The notes under the pieces are model-generated. The model saw only the letters and a program-made list of their open reading frames with translations. It searched no databases and was not told the DNA's origin. Below are positions 21,263 to 32,800 of a stretch of DNA of 64,000 nt, one piece after another. Origin of the DNA: Viola odorata (Eukaryota; Streptophyta; Magnoliopsida; Malpighiales; Violaceae); contig OY829539.1 in NCBI GenBank assembly GCA_963691705.1, positions 2,730,501-2,794,500 on the forward strand, read 5' to 3'. The position numbers and the translations under genes were made by a program. Position 1 is the first letter of the stretch. Every line of letters begins with the position of its first letter.

Positions 21263-22645
21263 TGATCGTCACTCAAATATACTTAAATTTATCCTGATGC
21301 CTAAATGCACAAATAAATGTGTACAGGGCAAGACAGGGTCGAACCACAGAGATTGAAGGACTAATGATTCAATTTAAATGTATGACAAAGGGTAAATGCA
21401 ACCAAAAATAAGAGTAACACTAGGGGGGTTTTATGTCGATTAATACAATAAATCGACGCAGATCAGGGACCTAACAAGAGCTAACAAGATAAATAAATAA
21501 AGCAGTTATCAAGGGCATGAAAGTAAAACACAATCCAGGGCAAGATAATCAAAAGCAATTAGGGGGCAAGAAAATAAGAAAGACAGTAAAAGAGATATTA
21601 ATATGATGGGAAGAGATCTTAGCAAAGGGGTATTCTTAGGTTGCATTCGGGTTAGTTAATCATCGGCGCAAAGATATTTCATTCTCGTGCCCTAGACATG
21701 CTATAGGGGTCTATCACCTCCCCACACTGTCACTGCTAAAGAGATGACCTAGACACCTCGCCATCCTCCCAGGCTCCTCCCCACACTGTCACTGCTAAAG
21801 AGGTAACCTAGACACTTCATCATCCTCCCAGACTCCTCCCCACACTGTCACTGCTAAAGAGGTTTCGAGGGCAAGATAACGACAAACAAGCAAATATAAC
21901 AATAAGAATATATTAAACACAATTAGGCCTCTTAACTAATCCTTGCAACCCTTGAAACACCCTTTACTAAGAAGATGAGCTTAGCCGCTCATGCCAACAA
22001 GTAATAAAAATGAATCTAATAAATAACATAAAAGTAAAGAGACAAGAAAGGGAATGAAAGCTTAATAAATACCGGCCGGAGCTTAAAAGCTCCGGTTTGA
22101 AGAAGGATCAATGGTGGCGGCTGATCCAACAAAAGAGAGGAACAAATTCCCAGAAAAGAAACCTAAGAGGCGGCTGCCAACAACTAAAATGAGATATCTC
22201 CCCTTAAAACCCTAAAACTAAAGGTATATATAGTGTCTAGCCCACAAGAGGACAAAATCCAGCTAAGGGATTACAAAAAGACAAATTCCAGCTAAGGGGA
22301 AAGAGTGACAGCACATAGAAGGTGTTGGAATATTCTGGAATCTTCTAGATATGCAAGGAATCCCGTGAGAATCTTTGGAGATTCATTTCTTTGGCTTTGT
22401 AGAGATATCGCGGGCGAGAGACTGCTCACTAGTCTGGTTAGCTTTCGAGGGCTCGACGACATTCTGATCTTCTAGGCCTTGAAACTTGAAATCCTCAGAA
22501 ATACTCCAAAAATGCTTCTTTTTGATCTTTTCCTTCTATTGATGTTGATCTGCAATAAAGATTGGAATAAGGGTCAAATAGCGGAATCAATCCCCCGAAA
22601 GGGCTAGAAAAGAAGATAAAATCATGACCATGAAACGTGCTATCA
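21263..22645 (-). repeat. Athila copy 2 5' LTR (1383 bp)
   Basis: TGATAGCAC to GACGATCA on the minus strand, with the PBS at its low side and the target-site duplication ACGGT at its high side. The same length as copy 1's LTR. Confidence 0.95.
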
Positions 22646-22837
22646 ACGGTCATAGCACGGAAGGGTGCAGGGTGTTAAATGCGGCCATAGAAAAACTCAT
22701 CGTGGACGGCTACTTGGGGGAATATGTCATTGGGGCACGGAAGAACGACCATAATGTCCCGACAGACAATAATGTTGTACCTAGAGACAAGTCTAGGGCC
22801 ACCGGGGTCAACACGATAAATGTACCTAGAGATAAAG
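22646..22837 (+). pseudogene. Tat/Retand gag, continuation after Athila copy 2
   Basis: It resumes the knuckle with HSTEGCRVLNAAIEKLIVDGYL, in the style of the Retand gag end (HxTEEC, LKxxIExLIxxGYL). The first five bases are the duplicated ACGGT. The TRIM array follows. Confidence 0.8.
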
Positions 22838-23776
22838 TGTTGGAGAAATAAAGACCAACCCGGGTCTCTCTTAATGGAATGATACTGTCCGCTTTGTGCC
22901 TAAGCCCGCACGGTTTTCACAAAAGGCCACATTCCATTAAGAAGATCCACTCCTCTTATATTTAGTTCTTATTTCTCTTTTCTTTCCGATGTGGGACTTT
23001 GTTCGCACACCCCAACAATCTCCCCATCGAACTAAGTACCATAGAGCCAACCACATTGGGCTCACCAATCTCCCCCTCGAACCTCTCGACCTAGAGAACC
23101 ACCGTACTTTTCAAGTTCGGCCAGGAGATTCACAGCGTGCCACCCACATCAAAGCCCAATACTCAGGCCCAGCTGAACCTTCGGCTCCGCTACCATTTGT
23201 TGGAGAAATAAAAGCCACCCGAGTCTCTCTTAATGGAATGATACTGTCCGCTTTGGGCCTGAGCCCGCACGGTTTTCACAAAAGGCCTCATTCCATTGTG
23301 AAGATCCACTTCTCTTATATTTAATCTTTATTTCTCTTTTCTTTCCGATGTGGGACTTTAGTTCGCATACCCCAACAATCTCCCCCTCGAACAAAGTACC
23401 ACTAAGCCCACCATCTGAGCCCGACAATCTCCCTCTCGAACGAAGCCCTACATAGGGCTCAACAGGACCCACCGACTTCAAGTTCCTCTCGGAGATTCAC
23501 CGTACTTTTTCCAGCTCGGTCTGGAGATTCACAGCGTGTCACCTACATCAAAGCCCATTACTCAGGCCCAGCCGAACCTTCGGCTCCACTACCATTTGTT
23601 GGAGAAATAAATACCAACCCGGGTCTCTCTTAATGGAATGATACTGTCCGCTTTGGGCCTAAGCCCGCACGGTTTTCACAAAAGGCCTCATTCCATTAAG
23701 AAGATCCACTCCTCTTATATTTAGTTCTTATTTCTCTTTTCTTTCCGATGTGGGACTTTGTTCGCACACCCCAACA
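22838..23776 (-). mobile_element. TRIM retrotransposon with three tandem LTRs
   Basis: Three LTRs of exactly 180 bp (22838-23017, 23198-23377, 23597-23776), each TGTTGG...CCAACA, separate two short internal regions (180 and 219 bp). The whole is flanked by the 5-bp duplication TAAAG (22833-22837 and 23777-23781). Orientation is minus: PBS-like TGGTAGCGGAGC (23195-23184) and TGGTAGTGGAGC (23594-23583) sit beside two LTRs, and a PPT (GTTCGAGGGGGAGAT) precedes the others. It encodes no protein. I see no 5S-like sequence in the LTR, so Cassandra is not supported. Confidence 0.92.
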
Positions 23777-23781
23777 TAAAG

Positions 23782-24377
23782 GCAAGGAGGCACTAGGGGT
23801 TGATCAAGATGGTTGCCTCCTGATCAACTTGATAGCAGGAGGAACACAAGGTCTTGAGGAGCCACTAGTGGGAGAAAAATGCAAAAGAGCGAGATCACCG
23901 ACAGAAGAATCTAGCTATGGGCCATTAGACCGGATGACAATAACTTTTTATGAAGAGGATATGTAAGGAGTAATATACCCCCAGAATGATGCCTTGGTGT
24001 TAACGGCCTACATCGGGGCCCACGAAGTTAGGAGGACTCTAATTGACGATGGCAGCGCAATCAATATCCTCTCTCTCATAGCTTACGAACTAATGCAAAG
24101 TCTAGAGTCGAAACTAGCACCTTGTCAGAATCCCATCATAGGGGTGGATGGAGTACCAGTTTCGATAGCCAGGATAACTTATCTTCCGGTCCATTTTCGC
24201 GAGGACGAGTCAAAAAGGACAGAGAGACAATTATTCGTGGTGGTTGATCTTAATTTACTGTACAATGTCATCCTAGGTCGACCCTTTTTAAACACCTTTG
24301 GAGGGATTATTTCCCAGAGGCATCTAAAGTTGAAATACCCATCGTGGGAGGGGATCGTCACCATCAAAGGCGATTAG
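23782..24377 (+). pseudogene. Tat/Retand protease region
   Basis: It follows the TRIM. 23994-24374 is open and holds a retropepsin-type protease: LIDDGSAINILS is the active-site segment and NLLYNVILGRPFLNTF the second conserved block (ILGRP). A TAG at 24375 ends it. Upstream, 23782-23966 is spacer with an in-frame TAA. Confidence 0.82.
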
Positions 24378-25871
24378 AAATCCGCAACCGAATATTATTT
24401 TACCATCACCCTCGGTCAATGCAACTAATACGTCTGCATCACTACCGACCCTTTCGATCGGCGAGACAAAAATCACACACAACCATTGGAACAAATGATC
24501 CCAATACCGGTGGAAGGGATGGCTACCAGTAGATTTTTAATTAGCGAGAAACTTGACTAGAAGGAAAGGGAACAACTATCAAATCTACTCAACAGATGCG
24601 CAGGAGAGTTCTTGTGGAAACCGACAGATATGCCGGGCATTCAGAGGGAGGTAGCGGAACACCGGCTTAATGTCAATCCAGAGGCAAGACCCGTACAATA
24701 GAGGAGGCGCTCCTTTTCAAGGGAAAAAACAGCCGCCATTGAGCGATAAGCGGCTAAACTATTGCAAGCAAATTTCATCCGGGAAGTCCAATATCCTCCC
24801 TGGTTGTCTAACACGGTGGTGGTCCCTAAACCCAACGGTGACTGGAGAATGTGTATAGATTTCACGTCTTTAAACGAAGCCTATCTGAAAGACTGTTATC
24901 CACTACCTCGGATAGAACAACTAGTAGATCAGACCTCAGGGTATGAATATCTAAGTTCCCTAGACGCAAATTCAGGATACCATAAGATCCCTATGGCCCT
25001 AGAAGATGAAGAGAAGACAACTTTTATCACGCCAGAGGCCACTTATTGTTACAAAGCTATGCCATTCGGTTTGAAAAATGCGGGGGCTATATTTCAGAGG
25101 ACCGCCAACAGAATCTTCAAGGATCAAATCGGATGAAACCTAGAGGTCTATGTGGACGACATGCTGGTAAAAAGTAAAAGCTTCAGTGATCACCTCACCG
25201 ACTTAGAAGAAACTTTCGGAGTCATGCGGTCATTCGGCATGAAGGTCAATCCCAAGAAATGCATGTTTGCATTCCAGACAGGAAAATTCTTGGGATACAT
25301 AGTCAGCCGAAAGGGGATCGAACCCAATCCCACCAAACTTGCCGCAATCCACGACATGCTATCACCCCGAAACGCTAAGGAAGTGCAGAGGCTAACAGGA
25401 AGAATGAACGCATTAAGTAGGTTCATCGCCAAACAAGGAGAGAGATGCCTCCTCTTTTTTAAACTGCTCCGCAAGGATGCCCCATTCGGATGGACAGAAG
25501 AATGCGAGAACTCCTTTGCAGACCTAAAGAAGTATCTCACTTCCGACCTCTTACTAACTCGCCTAGAGCCCGGGGGCATTCTCTACTTATACTTAGGAGT
25601 TGCGGAGGAGGTGGTAAGCGCCGTCTTGGTACGAGATGAAAATAGCCTCCACAAACCTATCTATTTCATCAGTCAAATCTTGAAGGACGCGGAATTGAGG
25701 TACAACCATATCGAGAAGATCGCCTTTGCTTTGATACAAGCCTCCCGGAAGATGGGACGATACTTCCAAGCTCACTCGGTGATAGTATTAACCAATCAGC
25801 CCCTACGACGAATCTTCAAGAAACCCGAGGCATCCAGAAGAATGGTCATCTGGGTCATTGAATTAGGGTAA
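24378..25871 (+). pseudogene. Tat/Retand reverse transcriptase and first RNase H
   Basis: RT blocks appear in order: VVVPKPNGDWRMCIDFTSLN (24810-24870), SLDANSGYHKI (24957), FITPEATYCYKAMPFGLKN (25023-25079), YVDDMLVKS (25149; catalytic DD) and FLGYIVSRKGIE. The connection and first RNase H region follow, with YFISQILKDAELRYNHIEK. Stops at 24556, 25134 (TGA) and 25869 interrupt the frame. YVDDMLVKS is the usual form in the Tat lineage. Confidence 0.85.
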
Positions 25872-26020
25872 CGTGGCTTACAGTACCATTTCAGGCCATC
25901 CGTCAAAGCACAGCCGCTTGTCGATTTCATCGCCGAATGCACTTTCCCGAAAGAGTCAGTGACAGACGAATCCTTACCACCTTAGCCAGATACGGGTCTG
26001 GAAGATGCGGATATACCCTA

Positions 26021-26831
26021 CCCCGAAACCTACGAAGACAAGTGGATCATCTACGTAGATGGGGCAAAAAATCAAGAATCATCCGAGGCTGGGATAATTG
26101 CATCCAGACTGGCGGGGGTCGTGATTAGATACGCCCTGAGAATCTTAAAACCATTATCAAATAACGTGGCCGAGTATGAAGCCCTCCTAGTAGGTCTGCG
26201 CATATGGGAGAATTTAAGTAGCAAAGGAACACATGACAAAGGAGAGCTAGAAGACCTACAGTTGGAGATTCGTGGAGACTCAAAATTAGTTGTGGATCAA
26301 GTTAACGGAAGATCACAAGCTAAAGATCCCACAATGATACGGTACCTAGCCAAGGTACAGAGAGTTCTATTGGGAATCAAGAAAAGAGGCATCCGGGTGG
26401 CAATCAACCATGTCCCTAGGGAAAAGAATACACAGACCGACGAGATTGCAAAACTTGCTGCCGATTGTAGAGCTGAAATTCCAAAGGATTTCCTCATTGA
26501 AGAAATCACGATACCTTATTTTATGGAGGAACATCTTTCTTTAAACATAGGCAGTGAAGAGGACGACTGGCACATCCCTATAATTAAGTATCTAAAAAAT
26601 GACAACCTCCCTGAAGATCCGACCGAAAAGAGGATAATCTTGAAACACGCCGATAGATGCTCCCTTTATGGGGAAGATCTCATCCGCCGCTCCTTTACCC
26701 ATCCGACCTCCAAGTGCATCTCAGAAGAAGAAGAACATTACACCCTCTGGGAAATTCACAAAGGAATATGCGGAATGCATACTTCCGGAGGAACCATGAC
26801 AGCACAAGTACTGCGTTCTGGATTCTATTAG
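26021..26831 (+). pseudogene. Tat/Retand second (archaeal-type) RNase H
   Basis: The motif series IYVDGAKNQESSEAGII, NNVAEYEALLVGL, LEIRGDSKLVVDQVNG and VPREKNTQTDEIAKLA gives the D-E-D-D residues of an archaeal-type RNase H placed after the retroviral RT-RNase H. A second RNase H of this kind is characteristic of the Tat/Ogre lineage. The start is frameshifted relative to the main open part at 26121. Confidence 0.8.
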
Positions 26832-27544
26832 CCAACCATCCGAAAGGATTGCGACGCCTTCGTGAGATCATGTCATAAGTGCCAAGAATTCGCGAGGATT
26901 CCCTGACAGTCTGCCACAGAAATTTCTAGGCTAATCAGCCCGTGCCCATTTGCCATGTGGGGTATTGACATCATGGGACCATTCCCGATAGCCTACCCAT
27001 AGTTAGAGTATGTCATCATAGCGCTAGACTACTTCACTAAGTGGGCAGAGGCTGAAGCCGTATCCACTATCACCGCCGAGAAAATATGGCAGTTCTTTAA
27101 AAACCAAGTAATCATGCACTTTGGTATCCCGCGAATTATGGTTAGCGATAATGGCACACAATTCACCAGTGCGTATTTTGATGACCGCTGTAGAGAGATG
27201 GGAATTGAGCAACGATTCTCCTCAGTGGCTCACCCTCAGACAAACGGCCAAATGGAAGTCACCAATCGAACTATTTTGAGCGGAATTAAAAGGAACCTAG
27301 AGGGTGTGAGGAAGAAATGGGCAGAAGAATTACCATACGTGATGTGGGCCTACCGAATGACGACCAAAGTTAGCACCGGAGAGACACCGTTTGCTTTGGC
27401 ATATGGAATAGAAGCTATCACCCCTGTTGAGCTTGGAGCCTTAAGTCTTCGGATTGAATACTTCAATGAGGAGCAGATCGAAGACCGATTACGAGAACGG
27501 TTAGACTTGCTACCGGGGTTACAGGAAGAAACTATGCTGAAAAT
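26657..27544 (+). pseudogene. Tat/Retand integrase, C-terminus missing
   Basis: The zinc region (GGTMTAQVLRSGFY, then CHKCQEFAR) is broken by TAG at 26829 and TGA at 26904. The core has MWGIDIMGPFP (first Asp, 26955), VSDNGTQFTS (second Asp, 27141) and HPQTNGQMEVTNRT (Glu, 27232). The frame then runs through PFALAYGIEAITPVELG to LDLLPGLQEE. At 27545 it joins an inverted LTR of another family, so the C-terminal domain, 3' end and 3' LTR of this element are not in the window. Confidence 0.85.
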
Positions 27545-28006
27545 TGATAAGATTCGGACTTCTGGAGAATCAAGGGTGAGGATTATGGCCGCTCAGAGTT
27601 ACTGTAGTCGTTGTCGGGGATACCTGCAAAGCGCCGGAGGGGTAGACACTCCGATGCTTAAGTTAGTAAGGTTGTTCAAAATGGCAGAGGTTCGAGTAGC
27701 GATCTTAGGCTTACCTCTCATCTTGAGTGGTGGGGTATTTATGGGCAAAGCGTGGGCGTTATCTTGGGAAGATAACGCCTCGAGTGACGTCATGATTGAC
27801 CTGGGATGGGATGACGATGTGCGTATGAGTAGATAACGCGTGAGACCCCCCCCCCCCCCCCGCGCTGATGTCGACCATCCCAGGGTTCTTCTCTTCTCGA
27901 GGGGGCGGCAACCTCCACGGATGGCGCCCGGCAGACACTATAGGGTTCTGGTCTTGACGCTGGTGTGAAGATGAAAACACCCTTGGGATTGCCTTAATTG
28001 TTATCA
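27545..28006 (-). repeat. Inverted LTR of family X (left arm, 462 bp)
   Basis: On the minus strand it runs TGATAACAA...GAATCTTATCA, with TG/CA ends and a 6-bp terminal inverted repeat. It is the reverse complement of the LTR at 37796-38231 and contains a run of about 16 C at 27847. Because it is inverted, its outer (3') edge is glued to the Tat integrase. I see no duplication at the junction. Confidence 0.8.
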
Positions 28007-28215
28007 CAAGCCCAACTGAAAATGAGCCCGAGTGTTTACCAAAGGCTAACGCTTCTTCTCATTCCTACGTCATGCTTGACGGTTCTCAAGATACCGTGGT
28101 GGCACGACTTTCGAGGGACACGTGTCCTCAACTACCTCTTACTTGAGCCTATAAATTTGAAGTTTCACCGCGCAAATTTCTCATCTTTTTTAGCACTTCT
28201 TTTGACATTTTCATC

Positions 28216-28599
28216 ATGGATAAACTAACCAGAAACTTCTTGATCTCCAAAGCCCACACTTTGAAGAATCTGACTAAGGCTGATGTTGGTTTCCTAGAAA
28301 CCATGGCAAGGAAGACTTCTGAGGATATCATGGAGCTCCAGGGGATGATGACCCCGCTCTTGTCCAGGAAACTCGTGACTTCCCTAGAGGACTTCAACTC
28401 CTTGGAGAGTGTGACGAAGCTAGCCGCCACTGTCTCCCACATCAAGGTAGTGATCACCATGCTGCGGCATAGGAAAGACTTGCTGGAGTGCTGCTTGAAG
28501 GGAATGAGGGTATGTTCCTCTGAACTGACCTCTGTTGTGGATGCGTTGAGGGAGATTCCTGTGGTGTCGGGGGAGGACGATGCCGGGTCCAATGCTTGA
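28216..28599 (+). CDS. Gene A of antisense cassette, unknown 127-residue protein
   Basis: An intact ORF starting MDKLTRNFLISKAHTLK. It looks alpha-helical throughout, with no membrane segment or known motif. A TATA box (TATAAATT, 28150-28157) lies about 60 bases before the ATG, so it may have its own promoter. It points away from the adjacent LTR, antisense to the LTR's direction. The right arm carries a homologue (37585-37118, minus) whose start codon is ACG and whose stop is lost. Conservation in both arms, with mainly conservative substitutions, suggests it was once a real protein. Function not recognised. Confidence 0.6.
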   Translation: MDKLTRNFLISKAHTLKNLTKADVGFLETMARKTSEDIMELQGMMTPLLSRKLVTSLEDFNSLESVTKLAATVSHIKVVITMLRHRKDLLECCLKGMRVCSSELTSVVDALREIPVVSGEDDAGSNA

Positions 28600-29107
28600 C
28601 CACCCACTGCTATCGTCGCTTCCCTTTATTTTCTTTTGTATGTTCTCGTTGTAGGCGGATGTATGCTTTGGGCCGTTAGGCCATAAATAAAGTATCTTTT
28701 CATTATCTTGCATTTTTCTTCTTTCTTTTCGCAACGTGCCAGTTAACATTTCAGTTGAGTGCCACATCAACCCAACTAAAAATGAGTCCGCCATTGGTTG
28801 GACTTCTGTAGCGCTTGTTTTTCCTTGTTCGCCAGGTAGTAACGGTTACTCTTGTGAATCGTTCTGCATTAATTTCGCGCCGCCTCTTCAGTATCAACTG
28901 ATTGGGTAATTTTTTGGTGTCTCTTGATCATAGAGAAATTCCGACAAGCGTGACCACAGGATCTGATTCTATAATTAAGATCGTCCTTCTCAAAGTACAT
29001 TGATTTTTCTCAAAGGTGGTGCGAGAAGGTGGGAAATCCTCTCCACTTCGCCTATTTAATGGGGGTTTTCTTCTTTTCATTTCTCCATTGATATTGCTTA
29101 AGATTCC

Positions 29108-29587
29108 ATGGCTGATTCGTATTTCATGGATGTCAATGAGCGTGAGTCTCCACTAACTCCTCCGACTTTGCTAGATTTCGACGATCCTCCTTTGCCTGGT
29201 TTGAAAAGGCGACCTACCCAACGCAAGGGTTGTAAGAGGCCGAAGAGGAAAGCCTTCGAGGCAGCCAGCATGCCGTTTGACCTCTATGTCCCTACTTGCC
29301 AGAGAGAAGTCTAAGGGGAAAGCCAAAGTTGAGTTGCTAGAGGCAGAGCTATTTAAGGGGAAGGCCAAGGTTGGGTTGTTGGAGGCAGAGCTGGTGTCGA
29401 CTTACAAGAGAAATTCTCTTCTTCGTGAAGAGATATTTGCTTGTAACGCGGATCTGGCAAAGGTGCCCTCAAAGATAAGCTGGGGGAAGAAGAGAGCCAT
29501 GCGGGCCTTTACCGTCGGATTCGCGGACTACTATCGCAGTGGGTCTTTCGATCTTGCTAAGATAGCCGATTATGCCTCTGAAAAATA
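29108..29587 (+). pseudogene. Gene B of antisense cassette, frameshifted
   Basis: The start (MADSYFMDVNERESPLTP) matches gene B' on the right arm (36683-36291, minus). It shares Asp/Ser/Pro-rich segments, a basic KRPKRKA stretch that looks like a nuclear localisation signal, and MPFDLYVPT. After that the frame shifts and the sequence becomes a coiled-coil-like tail (KAKVELLEAELFKGKAK) ending FADYYRSGSFDLAKIADYASEK, which B' lacks. The tail resembles the C-terminal part of PF04195-type proteins, so the left copy may be a B-C chimera. A TATA-like CTATTTAAT lies near 29050. Confidence 0.5.
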
Positions 29588-30379
29588 AACAAAATAGACA
29601 CGAGCGAAGAAGGTTTCCTTTCTTCGGGAGAGGAGGATGGAGGTGACGGGGGTGATGCCGGGGCGCTCTCATAATCGGACGGTGCTGATGCCGCGAGGGA
29701 CGTCAAAAACTCCTCTCATCTCCGTTAATTACTATTTCTTTTTTATTCCGAACATTGATCCCATTCGGTTGGTAATAATTCAGTTCGTAATAACTAATAA
29801 CGCCTGGCTTGTGACAGCGTTTAGGATTATCCTTTGAATAATGATTGATCTTTGTAGTGTTATCTCTTTCTTTTGCGTTATCTCAACAACTGCCTGTGGA
29901 GTTAACGCTGCGCCGCGTTATCTTGGTCTTCGCGTTATTGCGCTTGTCTTGTTTTGAAAATCGATTTCACTTTTCAAAGCATTTAATGCTCGGGATTCCC
30001 TAATTAATGCGAGAGAGAAGTCATGATGGCTAGAATACACGTGCCTATTTGTAGAGACGCTAGGGATTGGCGTGCCCTAGGAACTGACGAGATCGAAGCG
30101 TCTTCTCGCTTTTCTAGGATTGTACTCATTGCTCGCGCCTTTCCCTTGCAATGCATCGCACACGCGATGATGGATACAACAGTCATTTTGGCTGACTGCT
30201 AGGGTTATAAAACCCAATACATGTTTATTTTTCCCTCTTTTGTTATTTCGCTTTCACTTCTCCCTCTCGAGGCTACTTGTGTTTTTTCTTTCCATCGTCT
30301 GGGCATTCTGATTTTCTTCTCCGAAAAGGTATTTCTATCCTCATCTATCATCTTCTTCTTCTTTTTCTTTATTTTTGCC

Positions 30380-32800
30380 ATGGCTAGATCTCGTACCAAA
30401 TCTGTTGATGAGGAAAAAATTGAGAGTACCGCCACCACCATCACCTCCTTATCCATTCTTCAAGATCATTTATCTAAATACAATGCCCATATCCCTGAGG
30501 ATTATAAGGCTTCTGTTACTTCGGATTCGCTCTGTCTCAATAGCTTGATGTCTGGCAACAGCAGGCTCTTGTATGCCAAGATGTTTGGCTATGGCTTCAA
30601 GTTCCCTCTTGATTCTTTCATCGAAAGGCTATTTGTTGCTCTGGATATGAATCCCGTTCAGTTAGCTTCCAACGCGTACTATTGCATTTATGCGTTTCTC
30701 CAACTCTGTAGATACAAAGGGATTAACTCTCCTTCCCTTTTATTGCTTAAGTCACTTTTTCAACTATATAGTCGTAGGGGTGTGTTGGCGATATTGCCCC
30801 ATTATGACGATGACTCGCTCAAACCCTTCACTTAGAAGCTCTTGCACCTCGAATCTTCCATTGAAGATTGGAAAGAAGATTTTTTTATCGTCGAATTGCC
30901 TAGCCCCTGGTGGTGGACTGGTTTTAATCACGATATCAGGGATGGTGCCTAGGGCCAATGAGGGATTCTTCCTCCAACTGAGAAAGGCTGGTTGGACAAG
31001 ATGCTCGAGTTGGAGGTCTATGTCCATACTCACAATCTTACGCCCGGGACCGATATTCGAGCTTGTGTTAAGAGTGAGTGTTATGTCATTTTCTTTATTA
31101 TTTTAGACGATACTAACGCTGACGTTATATTGTGATTGTGTAGCTCCTAAGCCTGGTTGGAAGCCTGAGAGCATTAGGAGGCGGGAGAGAAGGGCTCAAA
31201 GGAGAAGAGAGCAAGAGGAGGTTGTTGCCCTGCCGCCGCTGCTGTCGCTGCGGCTGTCAATCCAGTTGTATCGCCTACTGTGGTTGCGAATCCCATCCAA
31301 ACGCCTTCTACTTCAGTTGGTGAGGGAGCTGCTACCGTCCCGGTTTCTATTCCGGTTGTATCCGTTGCCGTTGCCTCTATTCAAGCATCTTCTTCCCGGG
31401 CTCCCCCAAAGAAGAAAAAGAAGAAGACAGTACGCGTTTCCGCCCTTACTCTTTCTTCAGACGCAGCAACTTGTTCTAAGATGACGGTTAGCGACACTGT
31501 CACTGTATGTGTTTCTTTTATATTTGCATTATCTCAGTCATTGCTTCTTAACGCTCTTTGATGTTTTCTTTTGTTTTCTTATCCTTCTTAACGTTTTTCT
31601 CAGCAGGGCACCATTGTTGCCTCTACCCAGTTACCGCTATCAGACGACATGGACCTAAGCCATATACTTTGGCGTTCTGGCAAGAGGCAGCGGCTTGATG
31701 GGGAAAATACGAGTTTGCCCACGAATCCTGTTATCAACGAAGGGGATGATGTTGCCATTTTTGCTTCGATGCCGCCTCTTGCCGGTCAGTCTTCTGACCC
31801 TTTGGGAACTATGAGCATTTCTAGATCTTTTGACACTTCACCCAATTCCCTTAACTCCTCGCTTCCTCCTTCCTATTCCAATGTCCTGGGCTTCACTGAG
31901 GACTTTATGGGGGTCGAATTTCCGCCCTTTCAATCTCACGGTTCTTTTGGGCTTCATGGGGGCACTTCTTCCAGTCAACCTCCATCTCCGCTTACCCTGC
32001 ACTTTATTCCTTCCAGTGCTCCGATGTACCATCTTGGTGGCAATACCACGCCTCATCTTATGGCCGATCTAAGTTTGCTGGGCGAGTCTGGTCCCGTTAC
32101 CCATCAGGTTGACTTGAGCAACTTGCGCAGAGTTGGGTTCGCGGCCGCTGGGGGAGATAGTTCAGCGGGGATTTCTTCTTTCTTAGCCGCTCATGCGTTA
32201 ACGTCTCCCAGGGAGAAAGAGACGCTTCTTTCTCGGCCTGCTGACGAGCAGATGGCCTTTCCGCGTTCCATCTTGATCTCTAGCTTCTCCCAATTTCATT
32301 ACTGGTCCCAATATATGTCGGAGAAGGTCACCTTGCTTACTTCCACCTCAGACGAGCTTAGCGCCGCCCGCCGTGATCTTTCTAATGAGCTCGCTAGGGA
32401 GCGAGAAGAAAGGAAGAAAATATCGAGGGAATGTCAAAGGTTGGTGGTAGCGTTGGCGATGGCCAAGAAAGATTTAGAGGTGGCTAGGGAGCAAGAGGCC
32501 GCTAAGGTGTCTGAACTCGAGGCTGCTCTAACGACGGAGAGAGCTGCAAAGGCGGCATTACAAGAGGAAAAATCCGTTTTAGAGCAGGAGTCATCCGAGA
32601 AGAGCAAGTGGTACATTGAGAATACGGCCCGCATTATGTCTGACTGCTTCGTGGATATTCACAGAGAAGATGTGTACGATACTGACGCCCTCATTGACGC
32701 TTTTCAGAAGGGATCAAGGGATCTTACAGATGACCGCTTTCACCGAGAGAGGATGGGGGGTAACAAAGGTCAAGGAGACAACGAGGCTGCCGTGAAATAG
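30380..32800 (+). pseudogene. Gene C: PF04195-like 'putative gypsy type transposon' protein with two introns
   Basis: Exon 1 (30380-31073) holds the family core: FPLDSFIERLFVALDMNPVQ, YYCIYAFLQLCRYKGI, LFQLYSRRGVLAILP, and after a TAG at 30833 a WKEDFFIVE/PWWWTGF block. Intron 1 is 31074-31143 (GTGAGT...TGTAG). Exon 2 is basic. Intron 2 is 31505-31606 (GTATGT...CAGCAG). Exon 3 has Ser/Pro-rich sequence, then a long coiled coil (about 32330-32600). A TATAAAA box is at 30204. Two stops in exon 1 make it a probable pseudogene. Such genes are known as additional ORFs, often antisense, in Tat-lineage elements (recalled). The matching right-arm gene has intron 1 at the same place. Confidence 0.65.

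Larger units (their letters stand above)
15073..22645 (-). mobile_element. Athila-type non-autonomous retrotransposon, copy 2, complete with target-site duplication
   Basis: A full element in minus orientation: 5' LTR 21263-22645, PBS, gag-protease-integrase-end ORF, 3' non-coding region, PPT and 3' LTR 15073-16383. The 5-bp duplication ACGGT flanks it (15068-15072 and 22646-22650). It is inserted inside the Tat gag at the zinc-knuckle codons, so it is younger than that element. It defines the normal order of the family and hence the permutation of copy 1. Confidence 0.95.

Noticed and set aside
22838..23776. Cassandra-type TRIM with a 5S rRNA promoter
   Set aside because: I find no 5S-like internal promoter boxes in the 180-bp LTR.
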